Source: Azolla caroliniana
Lineage: Eukaryota > Polypodiophyta
NCBI GenBank assembly: GCA_043228905.1
Contig: JBHGNT010000022.1
Location: 6,324,001-6,388,000 of the forward strand
Length of the DNA: 64,000 nt
Direction of reading: 5' to 3'
This document shows positions 23,487-36,079 of this stretch, piece by piece. Under the pieces are notes generated by a model. The model made no database searches, was not told the origin of the DNA, and was given only the letters and a program-made list of their open reading frames with translations. Numbering within the stretch: the stretch's first letter is position 1; each line of letters starts with the position of its first letter. Both the position numbers and the translations under genes were made by a program.

Positions 23487-23590
23487 AAAGATTATGTGTG
23501 GAAGCAATAGGAAACCGAACACAGAGAAAATACGCAGGTTTAATGGAGAGCTTGAATATACACAACACGCGGGAGAGATAGAGAGAGAAC
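23487..23590 (-). repeat. Copia D 3' LTR remnant
   Basis: Matches the distal end of the LTR at 27010 (tgtaaa-gatta, tggaagc, gggagagatagagagag), so it is the R/U5 end of the 3' LTR. It is fused directly to RT coding sequence. Confidence 0.7.
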
Positions 23591-26500
23591 ACACAGAACT
23601 CAATTCCGGTGATGACTAGATCATCAACATACAACAGTATACATACCGGACCGGCTGAGCCTTGCTGGATGAACAATGAAGAGTCCGATTTGGAGACCAC
23701 AAACCCCATCTTAGGCAACCGGTGCGTGATCTTCACATTCCAAGCTCGAGGGGCTTGCTTCAGGCCATACAACGACTTCTTCAGCCGGCATACCGCCGAC
23801 TTCTTCATCTCCGATTCAAAGCTGGGGGGCTGAGTCATAAAGACTTCTTCTTCAAGATCACCCTGAAGAAACGCATTCTTCACATCCATCTGGTGAAGAT
23901 GCCACCCCCTTGCTGCAGCAACCGCCAGCACCACACGAACCGTCGTCATCTTCGCTATAGGAGCGAAGGTCTCATTGTAGTCAATTCCGTGGGTCTGCGC
24001 ATATCCCTTCACCACTAACCGGGCTTTATACCGGTTAACAGAACCGTCGGTGTTGTACTTTACCTTGTATATCCACTTGCATCCGATCGGTTTACAGTGA
24101 CGAGGAGGGTCAACCAGTTCCCATGTCTCATTGACATCAAGTGCCCGCATTTCTTCCTCCATAGCGGCACGCCAATTTGCGTCCTTGGCCGCTTTTGCGT
24201 AGCTCTCCGGCTCACGCACTTCCGCCACCTTAGTCATGTACGCATAGTGATGCGCCATGTACTCATTGTACCCGTACCGCTTGATGGGATCCTTCTGGCG
24301 GGTGGACCGACGTAACTCACTGTTACCCGGTTTGAGGCCCTTCTTGGCCGGTTCGGTCTTCGCTGCCGAAGATCCGCCTTTCTCCTTGCTGGAGTCGGAT
24401 GCACATTGATCCGACTCATCGTTGCCGGTTTCGAATTTCGACATCTTCTTCTTCCCCTTCTCTTGGCGCGTGAACCGTCGCCTCGGTTCCTTGCGCGGGG
24501 AGTGCACGACAGAGTTTGCACTACTCACTGGTTCCTCATCGGACTGGTCAGATTGACTCAGTCTCTCGTTTGGCCCACTCAACCGGAACGATTCCGGACT
24601 CTCATCCTGAGTCCGCGCTTCATCATCCTCTACCTGGGCCGGTTTAGGATCACTAGCCTCATCCACCGGCATCGGGTCAGATTCGGAAGTCGGAGTCGGT
24701 AAGGAGTACCACGATGCTAATTCATCAAACTCGACATCTCGACTAACTCGGACCTGCCTTGTCCGGGGGTTATAACACATATAACCTTTTTGCTCTTGAG
24801 CATAGCCGATTAGGATGCATTTTTCCGATTTTGCATCCAATTTCCTCCGCTTCTCTTCCGTTACATGCACATATGCAATCTACCGAAGATCTTAAGGTGT
24901 CTCAAATTCGGCTTGCGTCTGAAATACAGCTCGTGAGCTGACACCTTGTCACCGATCCGGTTCTGGATGTAGACAGCCGTTCGGACTGCCTCCGCCCAGT
25001 AGAATTTGGGCATGCTCTTCTCCTCCAACATTGCCCTCGCCGCATCAATAAGAGACTGGTTCTTCCTCTCGGCAACACCGTTCTGTTGCGGTGTATATCT
25101 GCAGCTAAACTCTCACCGAATTCCCGTTTGCTGCAAATAACTGTTGAATTGGCCGAAAAAGTATTCTTTCCCGCCATCCGACCGCAGGCCTTTGATCTTC
25201 CTCTCCGATTCCCGTTCCACCATGCTTTGGAGACTCCGGAAACACTCGAAGACTTCACTCTTCCACTCATTGAGGTAGATCCATGTGTGCCGCGTATAGT
25301 CGTCGATGAAGGAGACGAAATATCGACTCCTGCTAAGACAAACATTCCGTGTCGGTCCCCACACATCCGAATAGATAAGGTCGAGCTTGTTACGACTCCG
25401 GTTACGTTCGGTGGGGAATGGAAGCTGGTGTTGCTTCCCGAGTTGGCAGGCTTCACATACTTGGGCCTTCCGACCACTAAACTTCAGCAATCTGAAAACA
25501 ACTTGTTTCGTTTGCAGGTCTTGAAGCCTCCGATAATTGACATGGCCTATCCGCTTGTGCCACAGGTCGATGTCCAATTCGACCTTCGGTCCTTTTGCAA
25601 ACAGAGCGGTGCCGACGTCATTGGTGTCGAGGATAAACATCCTCCTGTCTGTGCGCCCTTGTGCAATAATCTGGCCCTCTTCCTCAATGAAGCACCCGAG
25701 GTGTGTAAACCGCACCTGCATCCCTTGGTCGACGATCTGTCCGACCGACACCATGTTCTTCGTGATCGTCGGAACGTGTAATACGTTCATCAGCTTCCTC
25801 TTCTGTCTGACGTGGTTCAAAGGGACTTCTCCGACGTGCACAATTGGGTGAGGAGTGTCGTCTCCGGTTTCGACTATTCCTGGTTGATCCGGTTTCTCCA
25901 AAAAGGAGAACCACTCTTTGTGGTTCATCATGTGGTTCGACACACCGGAATCAACATACCACACTTCCTCCAATTTGGAAGTGGTCTTCTTCATCAAGTT
26001 CGCCTCGTGCTTCATCACCAAGGCTGGCCCGTTACCGTTCCTGGATCCTCCCGATCCCTTCGCGTAGTGCGAGCTTTGCCAGCCATCCTTGCCGGCCTTG
26101 CCGGATCCGGATTTGTCCGAATCGGCGCGTTTTCTCTAGCACTTGCTTTCTCTTTGGCCCTTTTTGCCACAGTACCAACATTCTGTTGCAGATTTGTCTT
26201 GCTGGCCTCCGGCACCGCCTTGACTCCCCCTGCCTGTGGAAGTCCCGGAACTGCTATCAGCACGTTCTCTATGCCTTAGTTCTTGCTCTTGGCGGCCTTC
26301 GTGTACAACATTCGACTGTCAATGGGTGCTCTAGTTGACGCACCGGCGTGGTTCTCCTCTACAAGGAGCATCGATTGTAAGTCGAAAAATGACGGCGTAT
26401 TCTCCCTTGTACACACTGCCATTCGGAATGCTATGAACTTAGATGCCAGGCCCCCAAGACAGACCTGTACCATCTCGTCTTCCTCTACGGTAACGTTGAT

Positions 26501-26917
26501 AGAGGCAAGCAAGTCACAGATCTCTTTGATCTGGGCCCTGTAATCCGCCACCGACATGTCCTTCTATCGGACATTGCTCAACTCCTGTTGGAGTTGCAGC
26601 TTCCGGGCTGTTGTGCTCGTGGTGAACACCTTCTTCAGGTTCCCCCAAGCCTCCTTCGGCGTCTTGGCGTCTTGGATGTGGCTCAGTAGCTGGTCTCCGA
26701 CACTGGACGCGAAGCAGTACATCACTCTACTTGCCAATTGTTCCCACACTAGGAAGTCCTTATGTGCCACATCAGGTGCTATTTCACTAGCTCCTTCGAC
26801 GAAACTCCAGTAGCCATGCCTAAGCAGGTACTGGTGCATCTTATAAGACCAAGATGCATAGTTGGATCTGTCGAGTTTCTCCACAGGGAGTGAGCTAGCC
26901 ATCCCTTTATCCATCAC
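23591..26917 (-). pseudogene. Copia D gag-pol, broken and truncated after YVDD
   Basis: Gag opens at 26917 (MMDKGMASSLPVEKLDRSNY) and is stopped by TAG at 26564-26566 where the family has Gln. The zinc knuckle near 26140-26190 reads CWYCGKKGQRESKC, with the metal-binding His replaced by Gln. Protease VWYVDSGVSNHMM keeps its D-S-G. Integrase (25113-25900) has DVWGPTRNV and LRSDGGKEYF; a TGA at 25113-25115 probably replaces a Trp codon. RT (23458-24870) runs from FTRQEKGKKK through KARLVVKGYAQTHGIDYNET to LLYVDDLVITG and then reads into LTR sequence. Not functional. Confidence 0.85.
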
Positions 26918-27009
26918 TTCTCTGTCTTTTGTTTTACGACCCGTTAGGGTTTTCTTTCAAGCGTTCGTCAGTTGCAGAGGAGGTTCTCAACCCTCGCGCT
27001 CTGATACCA

Positions 27010-27563
27010 TGTAAACGATTACTTGCGGAAGCGTTAGAAAAACAGAGAAATTAGGGAATACACAGAGTACCCGGGAGAGATAGAGAGAGCAGAACCTCAA
27101 AGCTATATTCAAAAATATATAAAACACTCTATCATTACAACTATGCTCAGTAGAATTATTTATACAAGTCCTCGTGGGACTGACAGAAGTACTGCATACT
27201 TCAATGCTCACACGAGCATCTGACACTTACCACGAGACTATAATTGCCTAGTAGTCTACACTAGTAGTAGGCTTCCGGTTACTAATTGGTTCCGGCAAAC
27301 CGGCTCCCCAGCTCACAAGCTTTGTTGCTTGCCGGCTCGGTTGCTCACAACTTACTGATCCGTCTCGCTTGCCGGCTCAGGCTTATTCAGCCGATCCGGC
27401 TCCAATTGAGCTTGCCGCTCAACAGCCTCTCGTTACGCACCGGTTTGCGTATCGGTTTACGCATCCATTTTACACACCGGTCTGGCCTAACCGATCGGTC
27501 CCAACCGATCCGGTTCTCGGCTTGCATAGCCGATCTGGCCAATGTTGAGCTTGTATTTCAACA
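27010..27563 (-). repeat. Single LTR shared by copia D (as 5' LTR) and copia E (as 3' LTR)
   Basis: 554 bp, sense start TGTTGAAATACAAGCTCAAC and end TCGTTTACA. Its left edge abuts copia D's primer-binding site (26998-27009). Its right edge abuts a polypurine tract belonging to copia E (sense gagcttgagggggag, complement at 27564-27578). Hence one LTR serves two internal regions. Confidence 0.85.
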
Positions 27564-30500
27564 CTCCCCCTCAAGCTCAACTGGAGGTTCCATCTGCTCT
27601 TCCGGATCTGTGCTCTGGTTCCTTCTGGCTTCATGCCTCGCTCGCGCTCCTCGACCTGTTCGATTCCGCGCGCCTCGACCCTTCCGGTCGGCTTGTCTGC
27701 TCACATGGCCTTTCTCAGCTTCCTTGCTATTGCGGTGTTGGCGCCTCTTCTGCTGCCTTCTCTTCCGCTTGGCCCTTGGTTGATTCAGCGTATCTGAATC
27801 AAACATCTGAACCGACTCGGCTTCCTCCGATCGGTTTTCGCTCTCGTCCGAGTTGGCTGTCTCCAACTCATCTTCGGTCTTCTCGCCCTTGATGGCTTCG
27901 TCTCCCCCACACTTGGTTGGTTTCGACTCTTCCTTTCGACTGCTCCCCTTATGTCTGCTTTCAGACTTTTCCGCGGATCCGCCCTCGGCTTCTTCAGCGG
28001 ATCCAAAATCAAATTCGTCATCCGACTCGGTGTCACGGTCTTCGTCTTCCGGAACTTCTCTCCCTCTTCCGTGGTCATTCGGGACGTCTCTCCCCCTCAA
28101 GTTTGGCACGTCGAGGTGACGCAACCAAAGAGCACCCGAGAATTGTCGCAACTTGTCCAGACCAAGAGGCTTGGTGAAGATGTCAGCGTTCTGCCAATCC
28201 GTCAGAAAATACCGAATGTCGACTTCACCGGAGAGTAGGCGCTCGTGGACAAAATGATAGTGCACCTCAATGTGCTTAGTCCGGGCGTGGAAAACGGGGT
28301 TCTTTGCGAGCTGGATGATGCTGAGGTTGTCGCAGTAGATTGGCGTTGGATCGGATCTCTACCTGCAAATCCTTAAGTAGCCGCTTCAACCATATGGCTT
28401 CGCATGTCGCGACAGCCGCTCCTCTGTACTTGGCTTTGGTGCTCGACAGTGCAACTGTCGACTGCTTCTTGCTACTCCACGCGATCGCGGCACTCCCAAG
28501 AGAGAACGGGAAACCGGACGTGGATCGGCGATCGCCGGCGTTTCCGGCCCAATCATCATCGGTGTAACCGACCAACTGCACAGTAGAATCGGTCTGATAT
28601 AATAGCCCCCGGTCCTTAGTGCCGCTTACGTATTGTAGTACGCGTTGCGCACACTGAAGGTGCTCCTCGGTATGTCGCGCCATAAATTGACTAATCACCC
28701 CGACCGGGTAGCTGAGATCTGGTTGAGTGATGGTCAAGTATATAAGGCTTCCGACTATCTATCGGAACCTCGTCGGGTTGCATACCTTTCTAGACTTGGG
28801 GCGAAGCTTGACAGTTCTATCAAGATGAGTCGAGACGGACCTACAGTCGGCCATCCCGAATTTGAAGAGCATACTCAGCACGTAATGCCGTTGGCTGATC
28901 AGTATGCCTTTGGGGGTACGGATCACTTCGATCCCGAGGAAGTAATGAAGGTCCCCCAGATCCTTCACGTTGAATGATGTCGCGAGCTGGAGCTTCACGC
29001 GGTCTATCTCACCTAGGTCGGTGTCGGTGATGACCAAGTCATCAACATAAAGTAAAATACTAACCGGCCCGAGTCGACCTTTTCGGATGAACAGTGAGGA
29101 GTCCGATTTTGACATCGCAAAGCCCATCCGACGCAATCATTGCGTGATCTTCGCGTTCCAAGCACGCGGGGCTTGCTTTAGTCCGTAAAGGGACTTCTTC
29201 AATTGGCACACCGCCGAAGTGTTCGTTCCGGAGTGAAATCTAGGGGGCTGTAGCATGTACACCTATTCCTCAAGCTCACCTTGTAGGAACGCATTTTTTA
29301 CATCTATCTGATGTAAGTGCCACCCCTTTGCCACAGCTACCGCGAGCAAAACACGGACGGTCGTCATCTTCGCGACCGGCGCAAACGTCTCATCGTAGTT
29401 GATGCCATGTTACTGCATGTAGCCTTTCGCTACTAATTGGGCCTTGTATCGGTTGACGGAGTCGTCAGTGTTGTACTTTACCTTGTACACCCACCTACAT
29501 CCAATTGGCTTCAGACCTTTCGGTGCGTCAACCAGGTCCTGGGTTTCCTTTTCGGCCAGTGTGCGTATCTCTTCCTCCATTGCGGCACGCCAGTTTGCGT
29601 CTTTCGCCGCTTCTGCGTAGCTCTCCAGCTCACGCACTTCCGCTACAAGCGTCATGTACGCATAGTGATGTGCCATGTACTCATTATAACCGAACCGCAC
29701 AACTGGGTTCTTTTGGCGGGTAGATCGGCGTAATTGCTCATTAGCCGATGTTGAGGCTTTCATGGCCGACGCGGACTTTGCTCTCAAAGACCCGTCGTCA
29801 CTTCCCTCAGAGTCGGACTCGCGTCGATTCGACTTGTTCCTATCCGTGCCGTAATCCGACACCTTCTTCTTCCCTTTTTCTTTGTGCGTAAGCTGTCTCC
29901 TCGGCTTCCTGCGCGGGGAATGCACAACCGAGTCTCCACTACTCGTCGGCTCTTCATCGGACTGGTTGAACTGACTCAGTCGTCCATTCGGTCCGCTTAA
30001 CCGAAACGAGATCAGACTCTCTTCGCGGGTCCCGATTTCAGGCTCATCCGGAGGCACCTCGGCCTCACTGACCTCATCATCAGAACTCGGATTGGAGATG
30101 AGGTCCGGAGTCGGAGGCAAGTACCAGGACGCGGACTCGTCAAACACAACGTCGCGACTCACACGCGCTTGTTTGGTGCGAGGGTTATAGCACTTATAAC
30201 CCTTCTGCTCGTTCGAGTAGCCGACCAAGATACACTTCTCAGCTTTCGCGTCCAACTTCCTCCTTTTCTCTTTTGGCACACGCACATATGCAATACTACC
30301 GAAAACTCTCAAGTGTCGGAGATTCGGCTTCCTTCCGAAATACAGCTCATACGCCAACACTTTTTCTCCGATCCGATTCTGGATGTATATCGCGGTTCGT
30401 ACCGCCTCGACCCAATAGAACTTGGGCAAGCTCTTTTCTTCTAGCATTGCCCGTGCTGCTTCCACAATCGACCGATACTTCCTCTCGGCCACGCCGTTTT

Positions 30501-32222
30501 GCTCTGGCATGTATCTACAACTGAATTCGCGCCAAATTCCCATATGTTGCAGATAGCCGTTGAATTGACCGGAAAAGTACTCTTTTCCGCCATTTGACCA
30601 TAGGCACTTGATCTTTCATCCTGTTTCCGTTTCCACGAACCCTTTGAGGTCCCGGAAACAGTCGAAGACTTTGCTCTTCTTCTTGATGAGGTAGATCCAC
30701 GCATGTTGCGTATAGTCGTCGATGAAGGAGACGAAATATCGACTCCCGCCAAGACTAACATTCTGTGCCGGCTCCCATACATCGGAATGTGTCAGGTCGA
30801 GCTTGTTCCGGCTCCGGTTATGCTCGTTAGGGAAGGGAAGTTGGTGTTGCTTCCCTAGCTGGCAAGCTTCACAAATTTGTGCCTTCCGGCCACTAAATTT
30901 GGGCAATCCGAACACCACCTGTTTCGATTGCAGGTCCTGAAGCCATTGATAGTTGACGTGACCTATCTGCTTGTGCCATAAGTCGATATCCGACTCGACT
31001 TTCTGTCCTTTCGCGAATATTGCGATGCCACCATCACTAGAGTCGAGGATAAACATCCTCCCGTCTCTGCGCCCTTGCGCAATAACTCGGCCTTCTTCCT
31101 CGATGAAGCACCCGAGATGCGTGAATCGGACTTGCATCCCCTGGTCGACGATTTGCCCGACCGACACCAGGTTCTTTGTGATTGTCGGGACGTGTAACAC
31201 ATTCATGAGTTTCCCTTTCTACTCGACATGGTCAGGGGAACTTCATCGACATTCGCGATCGGATGCGGAGAGTCGTCTCTGGTTGCGACTACTCCCGGTT
31301 GCATCGGTTTCTCAAGGTATGAGAACCACTCCTTGTGGCACGTCATGTGGTTTGATGCACCGGAGTCGACGTACCACACCTCGTTCGATTTCGGGGCGAA
31401 CTTCTTCATCGAGTTCGTTTCGTGTCTCGTCACGAAGGCTGAACCTTCTCCGAAACGTTCGGCGTAGTGCGATTTCTGCCAACTACCCTTGTCGGTTTTT
31501 CTGGAACTTGATCTAGACCCAGTTCTCTCCGAATCGGCGCGCTTTTTCCAACACTCGCTCTCCCTGTGACCTTTCTTGCCACAATACCAGCATTCTGCGG
31601 CGGATTTCCCTTGCCGATTCTCGTCGCCTCGACTCCCCCTGTTTCCGGAGGGTCCGGAATTGCTGTCGGCATCACTTCGGTGCCTTCTTCCTTGATCCTG
31701 TCAGCCGCCTCCATTGCGCACCGACTCGCCTCGTCCACCACGACCACGGGGCCTATCTCCCTCCGTGTACAACATCTTGCTATCGGCATGCGTGCTCGTC
31801 GACACACCCGCGTGGTTCTCCTCTATAAGGAGCATCGACTGTAAGTCGGAAAACGATGACGTATTCTCCCGTGTACACACAACAGTTCGGAACGCTCCGA
31901 ACTTCGACGCCTATCCCCCGAGACAGATTTGCACCATCTCGCCTTCCTCGACGTTCACATCGATAGAGGCTTGAGAGTCGCATATATCTTTGATCTTCGA
32001 GGTGTAATTAGCCACCGACAAGTCGCGTTGTCGTAAATTGCTCAGCTCTTGTTGGAGTTGAAGCCTCCTGGCTATGGTGCTTGCGGCGAAGATCTTCTTC
32101 AGATTTCCCCAAGCATCCTTTGGCGTTTTCGCATCCCGAATGTAGCTTAGGAGTTGTTCGCCCACACAAGACGCTAAGTAGTACAATACTCTGCTCGCCG
32201 ACTGTTCCCAAGTTGGGAAAAG
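27564..32222 (-). mobile_element. Copia E: Ty1/copia element, 5' end truncated
   Basis: From the shared LTR rightwards: polypurine tract, RNase H, RT, integrase, protease, and gag cut at about 32222 inside the FPTWEQSASRV segment. The remaining gag start, primer-binding site and 5' LTR are absent; LINE sequence follows. Same family as copia D and copia L. Confidence 0.85.
27564..32222 (-). pseudogene. Copia E gag-pol with charged C-terminal extension
   Basis: Gag remnant 31911-32222 (DAKTPKDAWGNLKKIFAAS), intact knuckle ECWYCGKKGHRESEC near 31560-31605, protease VWYVDSGASNHMT near 31365-31405, integrase 30441-31206 (HSDVWEPAQN, then EQNGVAERKYR), RT 28759-30543 with catalytic ILLYVDDLVIT near 29030-29065, RNase H 28276-28737 (YTDDDWAGN, ALSSTKAKYRGA) and its tail 28100-28265 (NADIFTKPLGLDKLRQF). 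After this tail the frame stays open for about 170 more codons, Glu/Asp-rich then Lys/Arg-rich, up to the polypurine tract. Stops and shifts occur, including TGA at 29137-29139 for a probable CGA. Not functional. Confidence 0.85.
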
Positions 32223-32271
32223 ACTGACCTATTGGTAATGTTGCATGTAGTAAAAGCCATTTGAAGAGAAT

Positions 32272-35200
32272 CTATTTTGTTGGTCCACTAAAAGACCAAA
32301 TCCATTTCCAATAAGCCTTCAAATGATTGCTTGAAACACCCCACTTATTCCATTTCTTTTGAGCCGCAGGAGTTGGAATATTCTTAGACATGAGTAACGT
32401 TCTACCAAATTTCAGAGTATACTGAAAGAACAGAACTTTCTTCATTGGATCCATCATGGGACTAGTCCAAAACCATCCCCTTGGGTTCCACATCAGCTTA
32501 TTAACTGGTTGTTGTGCATATAACCAAAGCATATGCCACAAATGAGCTATTGACAGTTGTGGATCCAAGAGCCATTTCTTACCAGTTTTGGCAATCACCC
32601 TAACTGGAACAACGAGTAGGCTTTGTAGTAAATTATCAGAGGGTGTATAAGGCTGCAATTTATTATCCAGTTGAATATGGAAATAAAAAATACACTCGTC
32701 TGTAGAAATTCCTTTAACAAAGAGCATAATGTCATTCGTAAGGCAACCAAACCACATATGTTCATGCATTGGCTGAAATCGCGCTGAGGTCTATGAGAAG
32801 GCCGCTGAAATATCCATGATCATTTTCTTAACCCCATATATCGAGTGTAACTGCTTAAGCCAATCCACTTCTGGCATCTGTTGAAAATGAATCCAGGATC
32901 CTACTGATGTTGTTGGCCCATTGTCAACTTTTCCCCATGCAAGACGAGGTCTAAGGCCTAATACATTTCCAATAGAATCCTAGACGAGAGAATTAGCCAA
33001 AAGTGGTTGATTCATCCAACCATCCCACGTGTTAGGGATCCTCTTGCGTAAAAAAATCTTGATTACATTCCATGCTTTGACGATTCCTAGAAGAAACCTA
33101 TTGAATGTTAGATTCCGTCTTGGTGTCTGTACATCTGTCAAGAACATCCATTTCAAAGAAGGCAACCAGTTTCCTCCTGTCTTGGGAGATAATTGCATCA
33201 GCTGATTAAGCAACATACCCTTCCATGCCTCTGTCCCTGGCAACAACCCTCTGACTACAAATGTTGTCAAGAGAGCTCGAGATTGTATCAAGGGATCTAT
33301 TAAAGCCAAACCTACTTGACTTTTTGGCCTAATCAAAACATCCCTTGCCACCTTGGCCACTACACGAGACCCATTTTTTCCACCCTAGAGGAAGTTGCAT
33401 ATGAGGCTTTGAACTTTCATGATTGCCGACCTATAGAACAACCAAGCAGATGCGATAAACCACATTGAGGCCAGCAACACCGAATTTGCAAGGGATAACT
33501 GTTGCGAGTCCCAATATACCAACTTATGCTTAATTGATAATAGCAATGGTGATAGCATCACTTTCGATGGTAAATCTATACCAACAAGACAACCTAAGTA
33601 ACGAATGGGCTCCCCATGATTTAGCCAACGGAACGCCGGGCCTAGATACCACTCTGGACGCGGTTCATCATTGACCCAAAGGCCTACATATTTATTCCAA
33701 TTGAGAGAGGCTCCAGTAGCATCTAAAAATATCTGTAAAGCATTCTGTACCCGATCAAGATTAGCAACATCTCCGCGAATATAAAGAGAAGTGTCATCCG
33801 CAAACTCAGCATCAAGAACTATCGAGTTTGCAATAGGTAAGGCTATTGCTTGGATAGTCGCCATTGAGGATCTAAGAAAAGATGATAGAGCTTCCCCAAA
33901 TAAAATGAAAAGAAATGGTGCTAATGGACAACCTTGTTGAATAGATCTGGAAATTGGAAATAATGTACCATTGCCTCCAGAAAATAGAACCGAGCTAGAA
34001 GCATGTCTATATAATGCAAACACACCTTTTATCCATGCACTTGGAAACCCTAATCTTAATAGAACTGCCTCTAGAAAGTCCCAATCTACTTTATCATATG
34101 CTTTCTCAAAGTCTAATAATAGTATAGCAAGGGAGTGTTTGTGATGTTGAGCCAATGCAATCATCTCCCAAAAAAGGAAGATATTGTCAAAGATGCTTCT
34201 GTCTTGAAGGAATCATGATTCTGTATCATGTATAATCGAGGGAAGCAGCGGTCGCATTCTATTGGCTATAGTCTTTGCTACTATTTTATAGATGTCCTTA
34301 AGCAAAGTTATTGGATGCCATTTTGAGATTTCATTACATTGAGCATCTTATTTCAGAATCATGTATATGATTCCTTTTGTCCATTCATCAGGCATATTCC
34401 CTATTGAGAAAATTAAATTAACTGCTCTTGTAAGAATAGGCCCCAACAAGTCCAAGTAATGCAAATAGAATACCACTCCTATGGCATCCTTTCCAGGACA
34501 CATATTTACCCAAGGATTTAGCCATTGTCTAGACTTTAGTGTTTGTAAATGGTTGAAGCAACTGGGAAGCCATTACATGAGTGACCTTCTGTTGTACTAT
34601 TTCTAGTACAAGTTGTCTCTTATTAAGATCTTCCTCTAAAAAGGATTTAGCAAATAACAACTAATGGTAATATGTCGTAGCTATGTCCCGCATCTCAGAA
34701 TCATCCGTTTTATAAGAGCCATCAAGTCGTTTTAGGGTTTTGATAGATAGTGTTTTATACTTTTGTTTAAATTGATTGAAAAACTCCATGTTAACCCTAT
34801 CTTGCTTCTATGACCAAGAAGTTGTATTACGCTAGTAGAAATACAAGCCTCTCGCATGTTGCTTTTCTTTTAAAATGCTTTTTACTTGTAACTCCGAGAG
34901 CAACATAGGTGAGGTTGGGTATTTTTCCAATAACTTTTGTGTTGCTGCCAATGCTCGACGCAAATTAGAAATTTGTGCATTGCATCGATCAATTGAAGAG
35001 GCAACTATGTTTATGAAGAAGCTCTTGACATCAAGGATAGCTTAAGTGATATCTCTGAGTAGAAAGGCATAAGAGAAGCTATACTTAGACCAGATTTGAG
35101 CTATAGAAACTCTATGATTTTCATCAGCAAGCAATGAGGTCGGGATATGGAATTGTTTAAGATAGGATCTTTTGGTGAATACAATGTTTAACTTCAATGG

Positions 35201-35943
35201 ATAATGATCAAAAGTTACCGTCCCGACAATAATTCCCATAGATCCAAAAGCTTCCCCAAAAAAATTACTAGCATAGAACCTATCCAATCGTGCCAAATTA
35301 GCTGCAACCACACTACCATTTGACCGGGAGAAATGAAGAGGCCTTGCATTCAAGAAATGGAATGAATATTTCATAGGTCCAATAAACCAAAAGAGAAACA
35401 GAAGGAATCCCAAGCTCTAGCTTTGCGGCTTGTAATTGTACTGATTGAGCCTCCCCTTCTACCAGATGCTTCTTCAATCATGTTAAAGTCACCACCCACA
35501 AGCTAGGAATCTACTAATCCGGCGTATTCAGAAAGAGAAATCCAAAAGGAAGCTCTTTCTGAGGCTGAGTTAGAAGCATATAGATTTATAATACCAGTCT
35601 TTTGAGGTCCTATTAGAAGAATAAGAAATTGCACTCTTTTATTCAACATAGTACCTGCCGAGAGTATGATGGATGCCCATTGTTCTTTAATAGCCATACA
35701 TAAACCAGCTTGTCTACTATTTGGACCTATCGCTGGGACCTAGAAATGTATCCATTTCCCTAGCAAGATGGAACCATAACTCTGTATCCTATCAGTGGAC
35801 AAGTGATGCTCTTGCAAAAAAAGAATATCAATAGCACCAACATTAGGTGTATCTAAATCTGCTCGTATAAGTCCTTTAAATCTAGGAAAGGCTTGACCCC
35901 CTAGGCCTTGCACATTCCAGGAAAGGATATTTAACTTTTCCAT
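32272..35943 (-). pseudogene. LINE ORF2: endonuclease, reverse transcriptase, zf-RVT
   Basis: It starts at an ATG at 35943 (MEKLNILSWNVQGLGGQ), the opening strand of an APE-type endonuclease; LFLQEHHL follows near 35800-35830. RT core is at 33385-34164 with LLLDFEKAYDKVDWDFL, SIQQGCPLAPFLF and the catalytic box FADDTSL near 33790. The C-terminal zf-RVT/RNase H-like part is at 32272-33360 (PTPAAQKKWNKWGV). Stops and frameshifts separate these pieces, notably between 34164 and 35042 where only fragments of the fingers domain remain. Length, about 1220 codons, fits plant L1 ORF2. Not functional. Confidence 0.85.
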
Positions 35944-36079
35944 ACTACATATGATTTGAAGATGTCTGTTTCTCAAGGAGAACATCCTGACTATCTTAGC
36001 GCCCTCTTGAGCACGGATTTGTCGCTTTGTTAGCAAGTCCTTCCCTGCATACTTGTGAACCCTATGCTCTTTGACAACC

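Larger units (their letters stand above)
23487..27563 (-). mobile_element. Copia D: Ty1/copia element with 3' deletion, sharing an LTR with copia E
   Basis: 5' LTR 27010-27563, primer-binding complement gctctgatacca at 26998-27009, gag, protease, integrase and RT up to the YVDD box, then a direct jump at about 23590 to a truncated 3' LTR of about 100 bp (23487-23590). RNase H, the polypurine tract and most of the 3' U3 are deleted. The 5' LTR is also the 3' LTR of copia E. Confidence 0.85.
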
